A stretch of 64,000 nt of DNA from Gp6-AA40 sp036274155 (GTDB lineage Bacteria > Acidobacteriota > Vicinamibacteria > Vicinamibacterales > UBA2999), in NCBI GenBank assembly GCA_036274155.1, contig DASUGH010000103.1:1-64000 (forward strand), given 5' to 3'. Position numbers and translations under genes: made by a program. Shown piece by piece: positions 39,330-48,180 of the stretch; position 1 is the stretch's first letter; each line of letters starts with the position of its first letter. The notes beneath the pieces are model-generated. The model searched no databases. It was not told the DNA's origin and saw only the letters and a program-made list of their open reading frames with translations.

Positions 39330-41732
39330 TCAGTGAGCGGGAGCCGCAGCCGCCGGAAGGACGGGTGAAGCGCCTGCCGGCGGCGGCGACGGCGTGTCGG
39401 CCTGCGGCTGCGTGCCGTTGATGAAGGCTTCCGTCATCCCCGTTCCAAGCGTCACGAACACGATATTCCCCGGCGTCTGGAACTGGGGAGGGTCCTTGCG
39501 GTCGGCACGCTTGTTTATGTACGCCTTCATCACGTCCATCCAGATTGGCAGAGCCGCTCTCGCGCCGGTCTCCTTGTCGCCAATCGGCTTCTTCTCGTCG
39601 TAACCCACCCACACGCCGATCGTGATGTTCGGATCGAAGCCGATGAACCAGGCGTCCGTGTACTCGTCCATCGTTCCCGTCTTGCCGGCAAGCGGCCAGT
39701 CGAGAGAGGCCGCGGCTTCTGCCGTTCCGCGCTGCACGACTCCGCGCATCAGGTTCGTCATGACGAACGCCGTGTCGGCGCGGATGGCCTCCTTCGGCTG
39801 CTGGCGATTCTCGAGCATGAGGTTCTGATCCCGATCCGCGATGGAGACGATCGAGTAAGGCGCCATGCGGATGCCTTGATTCGGGTACGCAGAATAGGCG
39901 CTGGTCATGTCGATCAGCGTCGCTTCCGCCGACCCGAGGGCCAGCGACAGATAGGGTGGGAAATCGCCGCGCAGCCCGAACCGTTTCGCGTAGGCCACGA
40001 CCTGCTCCGGGCCGATCTCTTCCATCGCCTTCACCGCGGGAATGTTGCGCGAATCCTCGAGGGCGTGCCGCAGGGTGACGGGGCCCTCGAAGTTGCGGTC
40101 GTAGTTCAGCGGCTCGTAGGGAGGCTGATTGGGCCCGACGTCGTACGACACCATCTCGTCCTCGAAGATGGAGATCGGTGTGTAGCCGCGGTCGATGGCT
40201 GCCGTGTAGACGAATGGCTTGAACAGCGAGCCGACCTGCCTCCTGGCCTGCGTCGCCCGGTTGAACTTGCTGCGGGCGAAGCTGAAGCCGCCGACCATCA
40301 TTCGAATCTGGCCGGTGCGGTTGTCGATGGCGATGGCGGCGCCTTCGATGGCCGGCGGCTGTTCGAGCACGAGGTCCCGGGGCTTTCCCGTCTTGTCGAC
40401 CGTCCGGACCAGGACCTCGATGACGTCGCCGATCTTGAACAGCTTTGCCGGGGTTTTCCCCGCCCACGCCATGCCGCTGCGCGGCAGATCGATCTCGTCG
40501 CCGCCGATGCGCACGCGCACCGAGCCGCTGGCGCCGGCCGGCACGACGGTGACCACGGCCGGGACGATGTCTCCGGCGGCGATCGGTCGCGACCATCGTT
40601 CGGCGGTGAATCCCGACTTGGCGGCCAGGGCGCCGACGTTCCGCGAGGTCGGGCGGTAGCCTCTCGTCCGCTTGTCGATGGCACGCAGGCCGCGATCGAG
40701 CGCGCGATTGGCGGCATCCTGGAGCACCGGGTCGAGCGTGGTGCGAACAGTCAGGCCGCGCTCGTACAGGGCGCTGGCGCCGTAGTCGCTCTCGAGCTTC
40801 TTGCGGATTTCTTCGGCGAAGTACGGCGCAAACGACTGCTCCTCCATCGGACGCCGGGAGACGGTGATCGGTCGAGCCTTCGCCGCCTGCGCCTGTTCAG
40901 GAGTGATGAAGCCGGCGTCGACCATGCGCCGCAGGACGACGTTGTTGCGCCGCTGCATCGTTGCCTGCGGATCGACGATCGGGTTGACTCGCGCGGGCGC
41001 CTGGATGGCGGCCGCGATCGTCGCCGCTTCATCGAGCGTCACCTCCTTGGCCGTCTTGCTGAAGTACAGCCGCGACGCCGACTCCACGCCGTAAATACCG
41101 GGGCCGATGTTGATCTGGTTCGCGTAGAACGTGAAGATCTCGCGCTTCGTGTAGCGCCGCTCCAGCTGCATCGCGATGAGCATTTCCTTGAGCTTTCGCT
41201 CGAGGCCGAGCAGGCCGGACCGCGCGAAGACACCGCCGAGGCGGTACTCGGTGAGGAACTGATCGCGGGCGAGCTGCTGGGTGATCGTGCTCGCGCCGCT
41301 GCGCTCGCCGTGAATGATGTCGCGCGCCACGGCGCCGAAGATGCGCGCCACGTTCAGGCCGAAGTGCTCTTCGAACCCCGCGTCCTCGGTGGCGATGATC
41401 GCCTGGCGCAGCACCGGGGCGATGTCGTCATAGCCGATGACCACACGCCTCTCTGTCGCGAACTGCTCGATGACGCTGCCATCCATGGCCAGCAGCCGGG
41501 TGATGACATTGGGCCGGTAGTCCTCGAGGCGGCTGATTTCGGGGAGGTCGGTGCCGTAGGCGAACAGCACCCCGCCGAGCGAGCCGAGTAGCGGCGCCAG
41601 GGCGAACACGACCACGACGATCGCCTTGCGGGCGACGCGCACCACGACCTTGGTTCCGGTGGTCCCCGGACCGGCCTCGGCTGCGGCGTCGGCCGGATCG
41701 TCTGGCGTTTCGTCTCGAGACGGTGTCACCAC
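39330..41732 (-). CDS. mrcA: Class A penicillin-binding protein 1A
   Basis: Bifunctional peptidoglycan synthase, about 800 residues, anchored by one N-terminal helix (KAIVVVVFALAPLLGSLGGVLFAYG). The GT51 glycosyltransferase domain shows the catalytic ATEDAGFEEHFGLN, GASTITQQLAR and RKLKEMLIAMQLE. The transpeptidase carries SxxK in VGSLFKPFVY, SxN in EDSRNIPAVK and KTG in LAGKTGTMDEY. The C-terminal tail is Pro/Ala-rich. Two consecutive GTG codons (41732 and 41729) lie 4 and 7 nt after a minus-strand TATACT box; a leaderless start at 41729 is plausible. It is divergent from dnaK. Confidence 0.96.
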   Translation of the reverse strand: MVTPSRDETPDDPADAAAEAGPGTTGTKVVVRVARKAIVVVVFALAPLLGSLGGVLFAYGTDLPEISRLEDYRPNVITRLLAMDGSVIEQFATERRVVIGYDDIAPVLRQAIIATEDAGFEEHFGLNVARIFGAVARDIIHGERSGASTITQQLARDQFLTEYRLGGVFARSGLLGLERKLKEMLIAMQLERRYTKREIFTFYANQINIGPGIYGVESASRLYFSKTAKEVTLDEAATIAAAIQAPARVNPIVDPQATMQRRNNVVLRRMVDAGFITPEQAQAAKARPITVSRRPMEEQSFAPYFAEEIRKKLESDYGASALYERGLTVRTTLDPVLQDAANRALDRGLRAIDKRTRGYRPTSRNVGALAAKSGFTAERWSRPIAAGDIVPAVVTVVPAGASGSVRVRIGGDEIDLPRSGMAWAGKTPAKLFKIGDVIEVLVRTVDKTGKPRDLVLEQPPAIEGAAIAIDNRTGQIRMMVGGFSFARSKFNRATQARRQVGSLFKPFVYTAAIDRGYTPISIFEDEMVSYDVGPNQPPYEPLNYDRNFEGPVTLRHALEDSRNIPAVKAMEEIGPEQVVAYAKRFGLRGDFPPYLSLALGSAEATLIDMTSAYSAYPNQGIRMAPYSIVSIADRDQNLMLENRQQPKEAIRADTAFVMTNLMRGVVQRGTAEAAASLDWPLAGKTGTMDEYTDAWFIGFDPNITIGVWVGYDEKKPIGDKETGARAALPIWMDVMKAYINKRADRKDPPQFQTPGNIVFVTLGTGMTEAFINGTQPQADTPSPPPAGASPVLPAAAAPAH

Positions 41733-41736
41733 TTGA

Positions 41737-41742
41737 AGTATA
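41737..41742 (-). promoter_or_regulatory. -10 box for leaderless PBP1A message
   Basis: Minus-strand TATACT is 4 nt from GTG 41732 and 7 nt from GTG 41729, with only TCAA between. Confidence 0.5.
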
Positions 41743-41816
41743 CGGCCGTGAAGTGAGCGGTCTTGACCTGCTGACTGTAACTCCAGTTATTTCTTCGGTT
41801 TGAAAGGGCCCTGGCA

Positions 41817-41839
41817 TGAGTTTGACTATCATGCACTCA
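41817..41839. promoter_or_regulatory. Candidate HspR operator (HAIR-like) over the -35
   Basis: TGAGT (41817-41821) and ACTCA (41835-41839) form an inverted repeat around the -35 element with a 13-nt spacer. Known HspR sites (HAIR) are CTTGAGT-N7-ACTCAAG, so the half-sites match but the spacing is longer by 6. hspR is the third gene of this operon. Confidence 0.45.
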
Positions 41840-41850
41840 GATTTGATAAT
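41822..41850 (+). promoter_or_regulatory. dnaK operon promoter
   Basis: TTGACT (41822-41827), 17-bp spacer, GATAAT (41845-41850): the best sigma-70-type match in the window. A second TTGACTAT lies at 41854-41861. The dnaK ATG is 70 bp downstream. Confidence 0.8.
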
Positions 41851-41920
41851 AAGTTGACTATTAAGGAAGCGAAGAGCCGCCGGGCAACACCCCGTGCGTG
41901 CGCAGCGAGGACGTCAGGAC

Positions 41921-43837
41921 ATGAGCAAAATCATCGGCATCGACCTGGGCACGACCAACTCCGTCGTGGCCGTCATGGAAGGCGGGGAACCGGTCGTCAT
42001 CACCAATCCCGAGGGCAGCCGTTTGACCCCGTCGGTCGTGGCCTTCACGAAGACGGGCGAGCGGCTCGTCGGCCAGGTCGCCAAGCGGCAGGCGGTGACG
42101 AACCCCGAGAACACCATCTTTTCCATCAAGCGCTTCATGGGCCGCCGCTTCAACGAGGTCAGCGAGGAGATGAAGATGGTGCCGTATGCGGTGGCGTCGG
42201 CGCCGAACGGCGACGTCCGCGTGAAGATCGGCAAGGAAGATTACGCGCCGCCGCAGATCTCGGCGATGGTGCTCCAGAAGCTCAAACAGGCGGCAGAGGA
42301 GTATCTCGGCCAGTCGGTGACGAAAGCGGTCATCACGGTCCCTGCCTACTTCAACGACGCCCAGCGCCAGGCCACGAAAGAATCGGGCAAGATTGCCGGC
42401 CTCGAGGTGATGCGCATCGTCAACGAGCCGACTGCCGCCGCGCTGGCGTACGGGCTCGACAAGAAGAAGGACGAGACGATTGCGGTGTACGACTTCGGCG
42501 GCGGCACCTTCGATATCTCCATTCTCGAGGTGGGCGAGGGCGTCGTCGAGGTCAAGGCCACCAACGGCGACACGCATCTCGGCGGGGACAACCTCGACCA
42601 GCGCATCATCGACTGGATCGCCGCCGAGTTCCGGAAGAGCGACGGCATCGACCTCACCAAGGATCGGATGGCGCTCCAGCGTCTGAAGGAGGCCGCCGAG
42701 AAGGCGAAGATGGAGCTCTCCACGGTGATGGAGACCGACATCAGCCTGCCGTTCATCACCGCCGATCAGAGCGGTCCGAAGCATCTGCAGCAGAAGCTGA
42801 CGCGCGCGAAGTTCGAGCAGCTCGTCGACGATCTGCTGCAGAAGACCGTCGGACCGACGAAGCAGGCGCTTGCCGACGCCGGCGTCGACCCGTCGAAGAT
42901 CGACGAGGTCGTGCTGGTGGGCGGTTCCACGCGCATCCCGCGCGTCCAGCAGATCGTCAAGGACCTCTTCGGCAAGGAGCCGCACAAAGGGGTGAACCCG
43001 GACGAGGTGGTGGCGATCGGCGCCGCCGTGCAGGCGGGCGTGCTTGCCGGCGAGGTCAAGGACCTGCTGCTGCTCGATGTCACGCCGCTCTCGCTCGGCA
43101 TCGAGACGCTTGGCGGCGTGATGACGACGCTGATCCAGCGGAACACGACGATTCCGACGCGGAAGAGCGAGGTGTTCTCGACGGCGCAGGACAGCCAGAC
43201 GAGCGTCGAGGTGCACGTCCTGCAGGGCGAGCGTCAGTTCGCGCGCGACAACCGAACGCTGGGGCGGTTTCAGCTGGTGGGGATTCCGCCGGCGCCGCGC
43301 GGCATGCCGCAGATCGAGGTCACGTTCGACATCGATGCCAACGGCATCGTGAACGTCTCGGCGAAGGATCGCGGAACGGGCAAGGAACAGAAGATCACGA
43401 TCACCGCGTCCAGCGGCCTCAGCAAGGACGAGGTCGACCGGATGATGAAGGATGCCGAGTCGCACGCCGAAGAGGACAAGAAGCGCCGGGAGGAAGTGGA
43501 GACGCGCAATCGCGCCGACCAGGCCGTGTACGAGGCGGAGAAGATGCTGCGCGACGTCGGCGACAAGGTCGGCGAGTCGGACAAGGCGCCGGTCCAGGCG
43601 GCGATCGACAGTCTGAAGAGCGCGGTGGCATCCAACGATGCCGCGGCGATGAAGAGCGCCATGGAGCAGCTCACGCAGGCGCAGCACAAGGTCGCCGAGC
43701 TCCTCTACAAGCAGACGGGAACGCCACCCGGTGGCGAAGCCCAGGGCGCGCCCGGAGGCGGCCCGACGAGCGAGCCTCCCCGTGGAGGTGCATCGGAGGG
43801 CGAGGTCATCGATGCGGAAGTCGTGGATGAGAAGTAG
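41921..43837 (+). CDS. dnaK: Molecular chaperone DnaK (Hsp70)
   Basis: ATP-driven Hsp70 chaperone, 638 residues, full length. The ATPase domain shows IGIDLGTTNSVVAVMEGG, VYDFGGGTFDISILEVGEG and VLVGGSTRIPRVQ; the linker and substrate domain follow (LLLLDVTPLSLGIET). The tail is Gly/Pro-rich and ends VIDAEVVDEK. ATG 41921 has AGGA about 8 nt upstream; an in-frame upstream start at 41894 adds only a basic nonamer. It heads dnaK-dnaJ-hspR. There is no grpE in this operon. Confidence 0.98.
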   Translation: MSKIIGIDLGTTNSVVAVMEGGEPVVITNPEGSRLTPSVVAFTKTGERLVGQVAKRQAVTNPENTIFSIKRFMGRRFNEVSEEMKMVPYAVASAPNGDVRVKIGKEDYAPPQISAMVLQKLKQAAEEYLGQSVTKAVITVPAYFNDAQRQATKESGKIAGLEVMRIVNEPTAAALAYGLDKKKDETIAVYDFGGGTFDISILEVGEGVVEVKATNGDTHLGGDNLDQRIIDWIAAEFRKSDGIDLTKDRMALQRLKEAAEKAKMELSTVMETDISLPFITADQSGPKHLQQKLTRAKFEQLVDDLLQKTVGPTKQALADAGVDPSKIDEVVLVGGSTRIPRVQQIVKDLFGKEPHKGVNPDEVVAIGAAVQAGVLAGEVKDLLLLDVTPLSLGIETLGGVMTTLIQRNTTIPTRKSEVFSTAQDSQTSVEVHVLQGERQFARDNRTLGRFQLVGIPPAPRGMPQIEVTFDIDANGIVNVSAKDRGTGKEQKITITASSGLSKDEVDRMMKDAESHAEEDKKRREEVETRNRADQAVYEAEKMLRDVGDKVGESDKAPVQAAIDSLKSAVASNDAAAMKSAMEQLTQAQHKVAELLYKQTGTPPGGEAQGAPGGGPTSEPPRGGASEGEVIDAEVVDEK

Positions 43838-43870
43838 CAGATAGGAGGCAGGAAGGTCCTGGGAGCGGCC

Positions 43871-45037
43871 ATGGATTTCTACGTCATCCTCGGCCTCGAG
43901 CACGGCGCGACGGACTCCGACATCAAGCGGGCGTACCGTCGGCTGGCGCGTCGCTATCACCCCGACATCAATCCGGGTGATCGGATGGCGGAGCTCCGCT
44001 TCCGGCAGATTCTCGAGGCCTACGAGACGCTGATCGACCCGGCACGCCGATCGCGCTACGAGGCGGGCCACAGCCCCTCGCCGCAGGAGCCGCGACGCAG
44101 CGGGTTCGAGGGGTTCGACTTCTCGGCGCAGGGCTCGGAGCAGTCCGTGACGTTCGGCGATCTGTTCGCCGAGGTGCTCATCGAGCGCGGGGCGCAGCGG
44201 CACCCACAGGCGCGCGGCGCCGATCTGCACCAGGAGGTGCTGCTGTCGTTCGAGGAGGCCTATACGGGCGTGTCGAAGCCTGTGTCACTGACGCGGCGGG
44301 AGACGTGCCGGACGTGTGCGGGCGCTGGCGTCGTGCGCGGGAGCGGCGTGAACTGCATGGTCTGCCAGGGAACGGGAAGCGTCCGCTCGGTACGCGGGCA
44401 CATGGTCTTCTCCCGTCGCTGCGCTGCCTGCGGCGGATCGGGGCGGCATCGGCCGGTCGCGTGCGAGGCCTGCAGCGGGACCGGCCAGTTGGTGCGCGCC
44501 GAGACGGTCAACGTCGGCATACCGGCCGGCGTCGCCGACGGCGATCGCGTCCGCGTGGAAGGACAGGGCGACGGCGGTCTTGACGGCGGGGCTGCCGGTG
44601 ATTTGTATCTGACGGTCCGCGTCGCGCCGCACCCCGTGTTCCGGCGCGAAGGCGCAGACGTGCACGTCGTCGTCGGCGTCGCCGTTCACGAGGCGGCCCT
44701 CGGCGCCCGCATCGACGTACTGGCGCCGGACGGCCAGGCACGGCTGCGGGTGCCGCCCGGCACGCAGTCGGGACAGCGGTTCCGGCTTCGCGAACGCGGC
44801 ATGCCGTCGCTGCGCGGCGAGTCACGCGGCGATCTGATCGTGGAAGTGCACCTGCGGCTTCCGGCGATCCTCGACGAGCGATCCAAGGAGCTGCTCCGCG
44901 AGTTCGGCCGGCTGAACGGCGAGGGTGAAAGGGCGTTGCCGGCGACGCCCGTTACCGAGGTCAGGCCGATCATCGTCGGCGCTCCGGCTGGCGCGCCGAC
45001 GGGCTCGGCCGCACAGGCGCCGGACGATCCGGCATGA
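43871..45037 (+). CDS. dnaJ: Chaperone DnaJ
   Basis: Hsp40 co-chaperone that stimulates DnaK, 388 residues. The J domain has HPD at residues 30-32. Four zinc-finger CxxCxGxG-type repeats follow from about residue 145: CRTCAGAG, CMVCQGTG, CAACGGSG and CEACSGTG. Two beta-barrel substrate domains and an Ala/Pro tail end the protein. The Gly/Phe-rich linker after the J domain is short and replaced by a Ser/Glu/Phe stretch. It starts 34 bp after dnaK. Confidence 0.96.
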   Translation: MDFYVILGLEHGATDSDIKRAYRRLARRYHPDINPGDRMAELRFRQILEAYETLIDPARRSRYEAGHSPSPQEPRRSGFEGFDFSAQGSEQSVTFGDLFAEVLIERGAQRHPQARGADLHQEVLLSFEEAYTGVSKPVSLTRRETCRTCAGAGVVRGSGVNCMVCQGTGSVRSVRGHMVFSRRCAACGGSGRHRPVACEACSGTGQLVRAETVNVGIPAGVADGDRVRVEGQGDGGLDGGAAGDLYLTVRVAPHPVFRREGADVHVVVGVAVHEAALGARIDVLAPDGQARLRVPPGTQSGQRFRLRERGMPSLRGESRGDLIVEVHLRLPAILDERSKELLREFGRLNGEGERALPATPVTEVRPIIVGAPAGAPTGSAAQAPDDPA

Positions 45038-45061
45038 GGGCGAAGACGGCAGGAAGGGCCC

Positions 45062-45490
45062 ATGGCCAAGCGTGCTGAACGCGGCAAGGCGTATTACATG
45101 ATCAGCGCGGTGTCGCAGAAGTACAACATCCACCCGCAGACACTGCGCCTGTACGAGCGCGAGGGATTGCTGAAGCCGTCGCGGACGGAAGGCAACACCC
45201 GGCTCTATTCGGAAGAGGATCTCGAGCAGCTCGAGACGATCCTGTCGCTGACGCGCGACCTCGGCGTGAACCTGGCCGGTGTCGAGATCATCCTGAACAT
45301 GCGGCGGAAGATCGAGCAGATGCAGCACGAGGTCAACGAGTTCATGGACTACGTGAAGCGCGAGCTCGCGCGCGGCATCGACGACTGGGAGCAGCGGATC
45401 AACACGGCGCTCGTGAAGTCGTCGCCGACCGATCTGGTTCGGCATACGCCCGAGAACAGAGACCGCGACAAATCTGCAACCTCATCGTAG
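45062..45490 (+). CDS. hspR: Heat-shock repressor HspR (MerR family)
   Basis: A 142-residue MerR-type regulator. The winged helix reads YYMISAVSQKYNIHPQTLRLYEREGLLKPSRTEGNTRLYSEEDLEQLETILSL, followed by a coiled coil (NMRRKIEQMQHEVNEFMDYVKRELA). In Actinobacteria, Helicobacter and Deinococcus HspR represses its own dnaK operon with DnaK as co-repressor; the identical gene order here makes the same autoregulation likely. It starts 25 bp after dnaJ. Confidence 0.93.
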   Translation: MAKRAERGKAYYMISAVSQKYNIHPQTLRLYEREGLLKPSRTEGNTRLYSEEDLEQLETILSLTRDLGVNLAGVEIILNMRRKIEQMQHEVNEFMDYVKRELARGIDDWEQRINTALVKSSPTDLVRHTPENRDRDKSATSS

Positions 45491-45589
45491 TGGCTCGATC
45501 GGCGCGCATCAGGCGAGACGGAACGTGCGCGTGTGCTCGGCCGTGTTTGCCGAAGACCAAATCATCGTTGCATCGTGCGGTGTTCGCGC

Positions 45590-45595
45590 TAACAT
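45590..45595 (+). promoter_or_regulatory. -10 box for leaderless DnaC-like message
   Basis: TAACAT ends 6 nt before the GTG start at 45602. Confidence 0.45.
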
Positions 45596-45601
45596 CAGGA
45601 C

Positions 45602-46480
45602 GTGCCCTGCCCGATCTGCGACGACACCGGATGGAAATCGCTCGACGTCAACGGTGTCTCGCGGGTCGAGCGCTGCGACTGCTGGCGCACGCGCGCGAAC
45701 GAGCGTGCGATCGCCTCGGCTCGCATCCAGCGCCGCTACGGTCACTGCGAGCTCACCAATTTCGAACAGCATACCGATTCGCTCCGCGCCGCCTACAAGA
45801 AGTCGGTGCAGTTCATCGAGCGGTTTCCGGTGGTCGATCGTGGCCTGTTGTTTCTCGGCACGAACGGTGTGGGGAAGACGCACCTCGCTGTGGCCATCCT
45901 CAAGGCGGTCGTCAGTTCGAAGGGCGCGCGCGGCTATTTCTACGAAACCGGCGATCTCCTCAAGCTCGTCCGCGACACGTATGGTGCGGGCACTTCCTTG
46001 AACGAGATGGACGTCCTGCGTCCGGTCCTCGACGCCGATCTCCTCGTACTCGACGATCTCGGCGTCGAGAGGACATCGGAATGGGTACAGGAGACGCTGG
46101 GGCATGTCGTCAACATCCGCTACAGCGAGCGGCGCGCCACCGTGTTCACGACGAACCTCGAGGATCCCCCGGATCCGATGCACCCGAACTCGTTCATGTA
46201 CCGCCTCGGTCCTCGCACCCGATCACGTCTGTTCGAAATGTGCGACTGGATAAGGATGGATGCGATCGACGCGCGCGAAGTGAACGGTCCGGACGCGACG
46301 CCGGACGCGATTCAAAGCTGGGAGAAGCGCTCGCCGGCGTCACCACGCAACAAGGAGCGATCCAGGGGGCAGTTTCCGGCCAAAACGACAGGTCAACTCC
46401 GGGCGGAGCCGCGCATTCCGCGTGAGAAGGACGGCAAGGCCGACCTGAAGTGGCCGGGTGGCCGCGCCGGCTCGCAATAG
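45602..46480 (+). CDS. DnaC/DnaI-like AAA+ ATPase
   Basis: The 292-residue protein starts with a Cys cluster (Cys3, Cys6, Cys25, Cys27: CPICDDTGW..RCDCW), likely a zinc site, followed by an AAA+ core. The core has Walker A GTNGVGKT (86-93), Walker B LLVLDDLG near 145, and a sensor segment VFTTNLEDPP. This layout matches DnaI/DnaC helicase loaders and related IstB-type ATPases. There is no transposase beside it, so a chromosomal loader of the replicative helicase is the better guess. The C-terminal 60 residues are basic and disordered. GTG start with a TAACAT box 6 nt upstream. Confidence 0.82.
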   Translation: MPCPICDDTGWKSLDVNGVSRVERCDCWRTRANERAIASARIQRRYGHCELTNFEQHTDSLRAAYKKSVQFIERFPVVDRGLLFLGTNGVGKTHLAVAILKAVVSSKGARGYFYETGDLLKLVRDTYGAGTSLNEMDVLRPVLDADLLVLDDLGVERTSEWVQETLGHVVNIRYSERRATVFTTNLEDPPDPMHPNSFMYRLGPRTRSRLFEMCDWIRMDAIDAREVNGPDATPDAIQSWEKRSPASPRNKERSRGQFPAKTTGQLRAEPRIPREKDGKADLKWPGGRAGSQ

Positions 46481-47615
46481 GGTGCTCGGCCTCTACGTCC
46501 ACGTCCCGTTCTGTGCCGCGATCTGCAACTACTGCAACTTCAATCGAGGTCTGTACGACGAATCGCTGAAGAACCGGTACGTCGGCGCCGTGCGCGCGGA
46601 AGTGGAGCGAGCGGGAGACGGCTCCGCGGCCGACAGTCTCTTTTTCGGCGGCGGCACTCCGTCGCTGCTCGAGCCGACCGAGATTGCCCGGATCATCGCC
46701 GCGTGCCGCGACGGCTTCGCGCTGTCGTCCGACGCGGAGATCACGCTCGAAGCCAACCCTGAAACCGTCACCGAAGAGAAGCTGGCGGCCTTTCGGGCCG
46801 CCGGCGTGAACAGGCTCAGTTTCGGCGTCCAGTCGTTCCGCGACGAGGAGCTGCGGCGGCTGAGCCGCCTGCACTCCGCGGAGCGTGCCGGCGAGGCCTT
46901 TCAGATGGCTCGCCGTGCTGGTTTCGACGACATCTCGCTCGACCTGATGATGTGGCTGCCACAGCAGACCGTGGCGCAATGGCTCGAGTCGGTGGAGGCG
47001 TTGATCGAGGTGGGTCCTGAGCACGCGTCCTTGTACCTGCTCGAGGTCTATCCGAACGCGCCGCTGCGTGACGAGATGGCGCGCGCCCGCTGGTCGCTGG
47101 CGCCCGACGATGACGCCGCTGAGATGTACCTGGCGGCGATGGCGCGGCTGGAAGCCAGCGGATATCAGCAGTATGAGATTTCCAACGTGAGCCGGCCAGG
47201 GCGAGAGTCGCGTCACAACATGAAGTACTGGACCGACGGAGAGTGGCTCGGATTCGGCTGCGGCGCGCATTCGACCCGCGACGGCGTGCGATGGAAGAAC
47301 GTGTCGTCGACGGAAGAGTACATTGCTCGCGTCTCGTCAGGAGGACACCTGGAGGTGGAGAGGCGGGAGATGTCGCGGCAGGAGCATCTCGAGGAGACCT
47401 TGTTCACCGGACTGCGTTTGTCACGGGGCGTTGATTTGCGGGAGATCGCCGCGCGTTTCGGCGTTGACGTCTGGGCGCGGCACGAGGAGGAGCTGCACCC
47501 GATGGTCGGCGACGGGCTCCTGATCTATGATGGCGCGGTTATCCGACTGACACGGGCGGGAATGCTTCTTGCTCACGAAGTAATGACAGTTTTCATCAGC
47601 TCGGCCGTACGTTAG
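46458..47615 (+). CDS. hemW: HemW-like radical SAM protein
   Basis: A 385-residue radical SAM protein of the coproporphyrinogen-dehydrogenase-like group; HemW is now regarded as a heme chaperone. The [4Fe-4S] cysteines are Cys19, Cys23 and Cys26 (PFCAAICNYCNF). Other signatures are SLFFGGGTPSLL, TLEANPETV and NRLSFGVQSF, with the HemN C-terminal domain ending at the stop. True HemN enzymes carry an extra Cys (CxxxCxxCxC); here the residue is Phe28 or so, which favours HemW. GTG 46458 overlaps the ATPase gene by 23 bp. Confidence 0.93.
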   Translation: MAAPARNRVLGLYVHVPFCAAICNYCNFNRGLYDESLKNRYVGAVRAEVERAGDGSAADSLFFGGGTPSLLEPTEIARIIAACRDGFALSSDAEITLEANPETVTEEKLAAFRAAGVNRLSFGVQSFRDEELRRLSRLHSAERAGEAFQMARRAGFDDISLDLMMWLPQQTVAQWLESVEALIEVGPEHASLYLLEVYPNAPLRDEMARARWSLAPDDDAAEMYLAAMARLEASGYQQYEISNVSRPGRESRHNMKYWTDGEWLGFGCGAHSTRDGVRWKNVSSTEEYIARVSSGGHLEVERREMSRQEHLEETLFTGLRLSRGVDLREIAARFGVDVWARHEEELHPMVGDGLLIYDGAVIRLTRAGMLLAHEVMTVFISSAVR

Positions 47616-47646
47616 GATTACCGCCCAATAGCCCAGGAGGCGTGAG

Positions 47647-48108
47647 ATGCGACGACCGTTCGGAAGCTTGTTGGCAGCTGCGTTGGTTACCCTGCTGTGC
47701 GTGCAACATGCCCAGGCCCAGCAGGCTGCGGCGCCGCAGAAGCTCACGTTCAGCGGCGACATGGTGCTGTGGGCGTTCACCGTGCCGCCCGACAAGACGG
47801 CCGATTACGAGCAGGTGCTCGCTAAGCTCAAAGCCGCGCTGCAGAAGCTCGATACACCGGAAGCGAAGCAGCAGCTCGCGGGATGGAAGGTGATCAAGAA
47901 CTCGGCGGCGCAACCTGACGGCAGCATCCTCTACATCCACGTCATCAGCCCGGTCGTAAAGGATGCTGACTATACGATTAGCCAGATCGTCTACACGGCA
48001 TTTCCTGACCCCAAGGAGCGGAATGCCTTTTACGAGCTTTACAAGGGATCGGTGAAGGCGAACCTTTTCACGATCCAGGCGCCGATCGTCGCCGACTTTT
48101 CGAAATAG
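47647..48108 (+). CDS. Secreted protein of unknown function
   Basis: A 153-residue exported protein: signal peptide LLAAALVTLLCVQHAQA, cleavage after residue 24. The mature part is a compact domain: DMVLWAFTVPPDKTADYEQVLAKLKAALQKL, WKVIKNSAAQPDGSILYIHVISPV, FPDPKERNAFYELYKGSVK. I do not recognise a named family; the ferredoxin-like spacing of strands suggests an alpha/beta sandwich like antibiotic-biosynthesis-monooxygenase folds (inference). AGGAGG lies 7 nt before the ATG, one of the strongest ribosome sites here. A strong terminator follows. Confidence 0.8.
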   Translation: MRRPFGSLLAAALVTLLCVQHAQAQQAAAPQKLTFSGDMVLWAFTVPPDKTADYEQVLAKLKAALQKLDTPEAKQQLAGWKVIKNSAAQPDGSILYIHVISPVVKDADYTISQIVYTAFPDPKERNAFYELYKGSVKANLFTIQAPIVADFSK

Positions 48109-48126
48109 GGCTTACGTAGTTTGTTG

Positions 48127-48170
48127 ACGAAAGCCACGGGTGGCTCCACCATCCGTGGCTTTCGTGTTTT
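48127..48170. terminator. Strong bidirectional terminator
   Basis: ACGAAAGCCACGG (48127-48139) pairs with CCGTGGCTTTCGT (48153-48165): a 13-bp stem followed by GTTTT. It lies between convergent genes, and the A-rich left flank would give a short U-run for the minus-strand gene too. Confidence 0.9.
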
Positions 48171-48180
48171 CAGGCGCCGA

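Noticed and set aside
41861..44230. A 789-codon antisense frame over dnaK and dnaJ
   Set aside because: It is fully opposite two certain genes, with His/Arg/Leu-rich low-information sequence. Known artefact of high-GC codon bias.
45602..46480. IstB, helper ATPase of an IS21 element
   Set aside because: No IstA transposase or terminal repeats nearby, and the N-terminal Cys cluster fits a DnaI/DnaC-type protein better.
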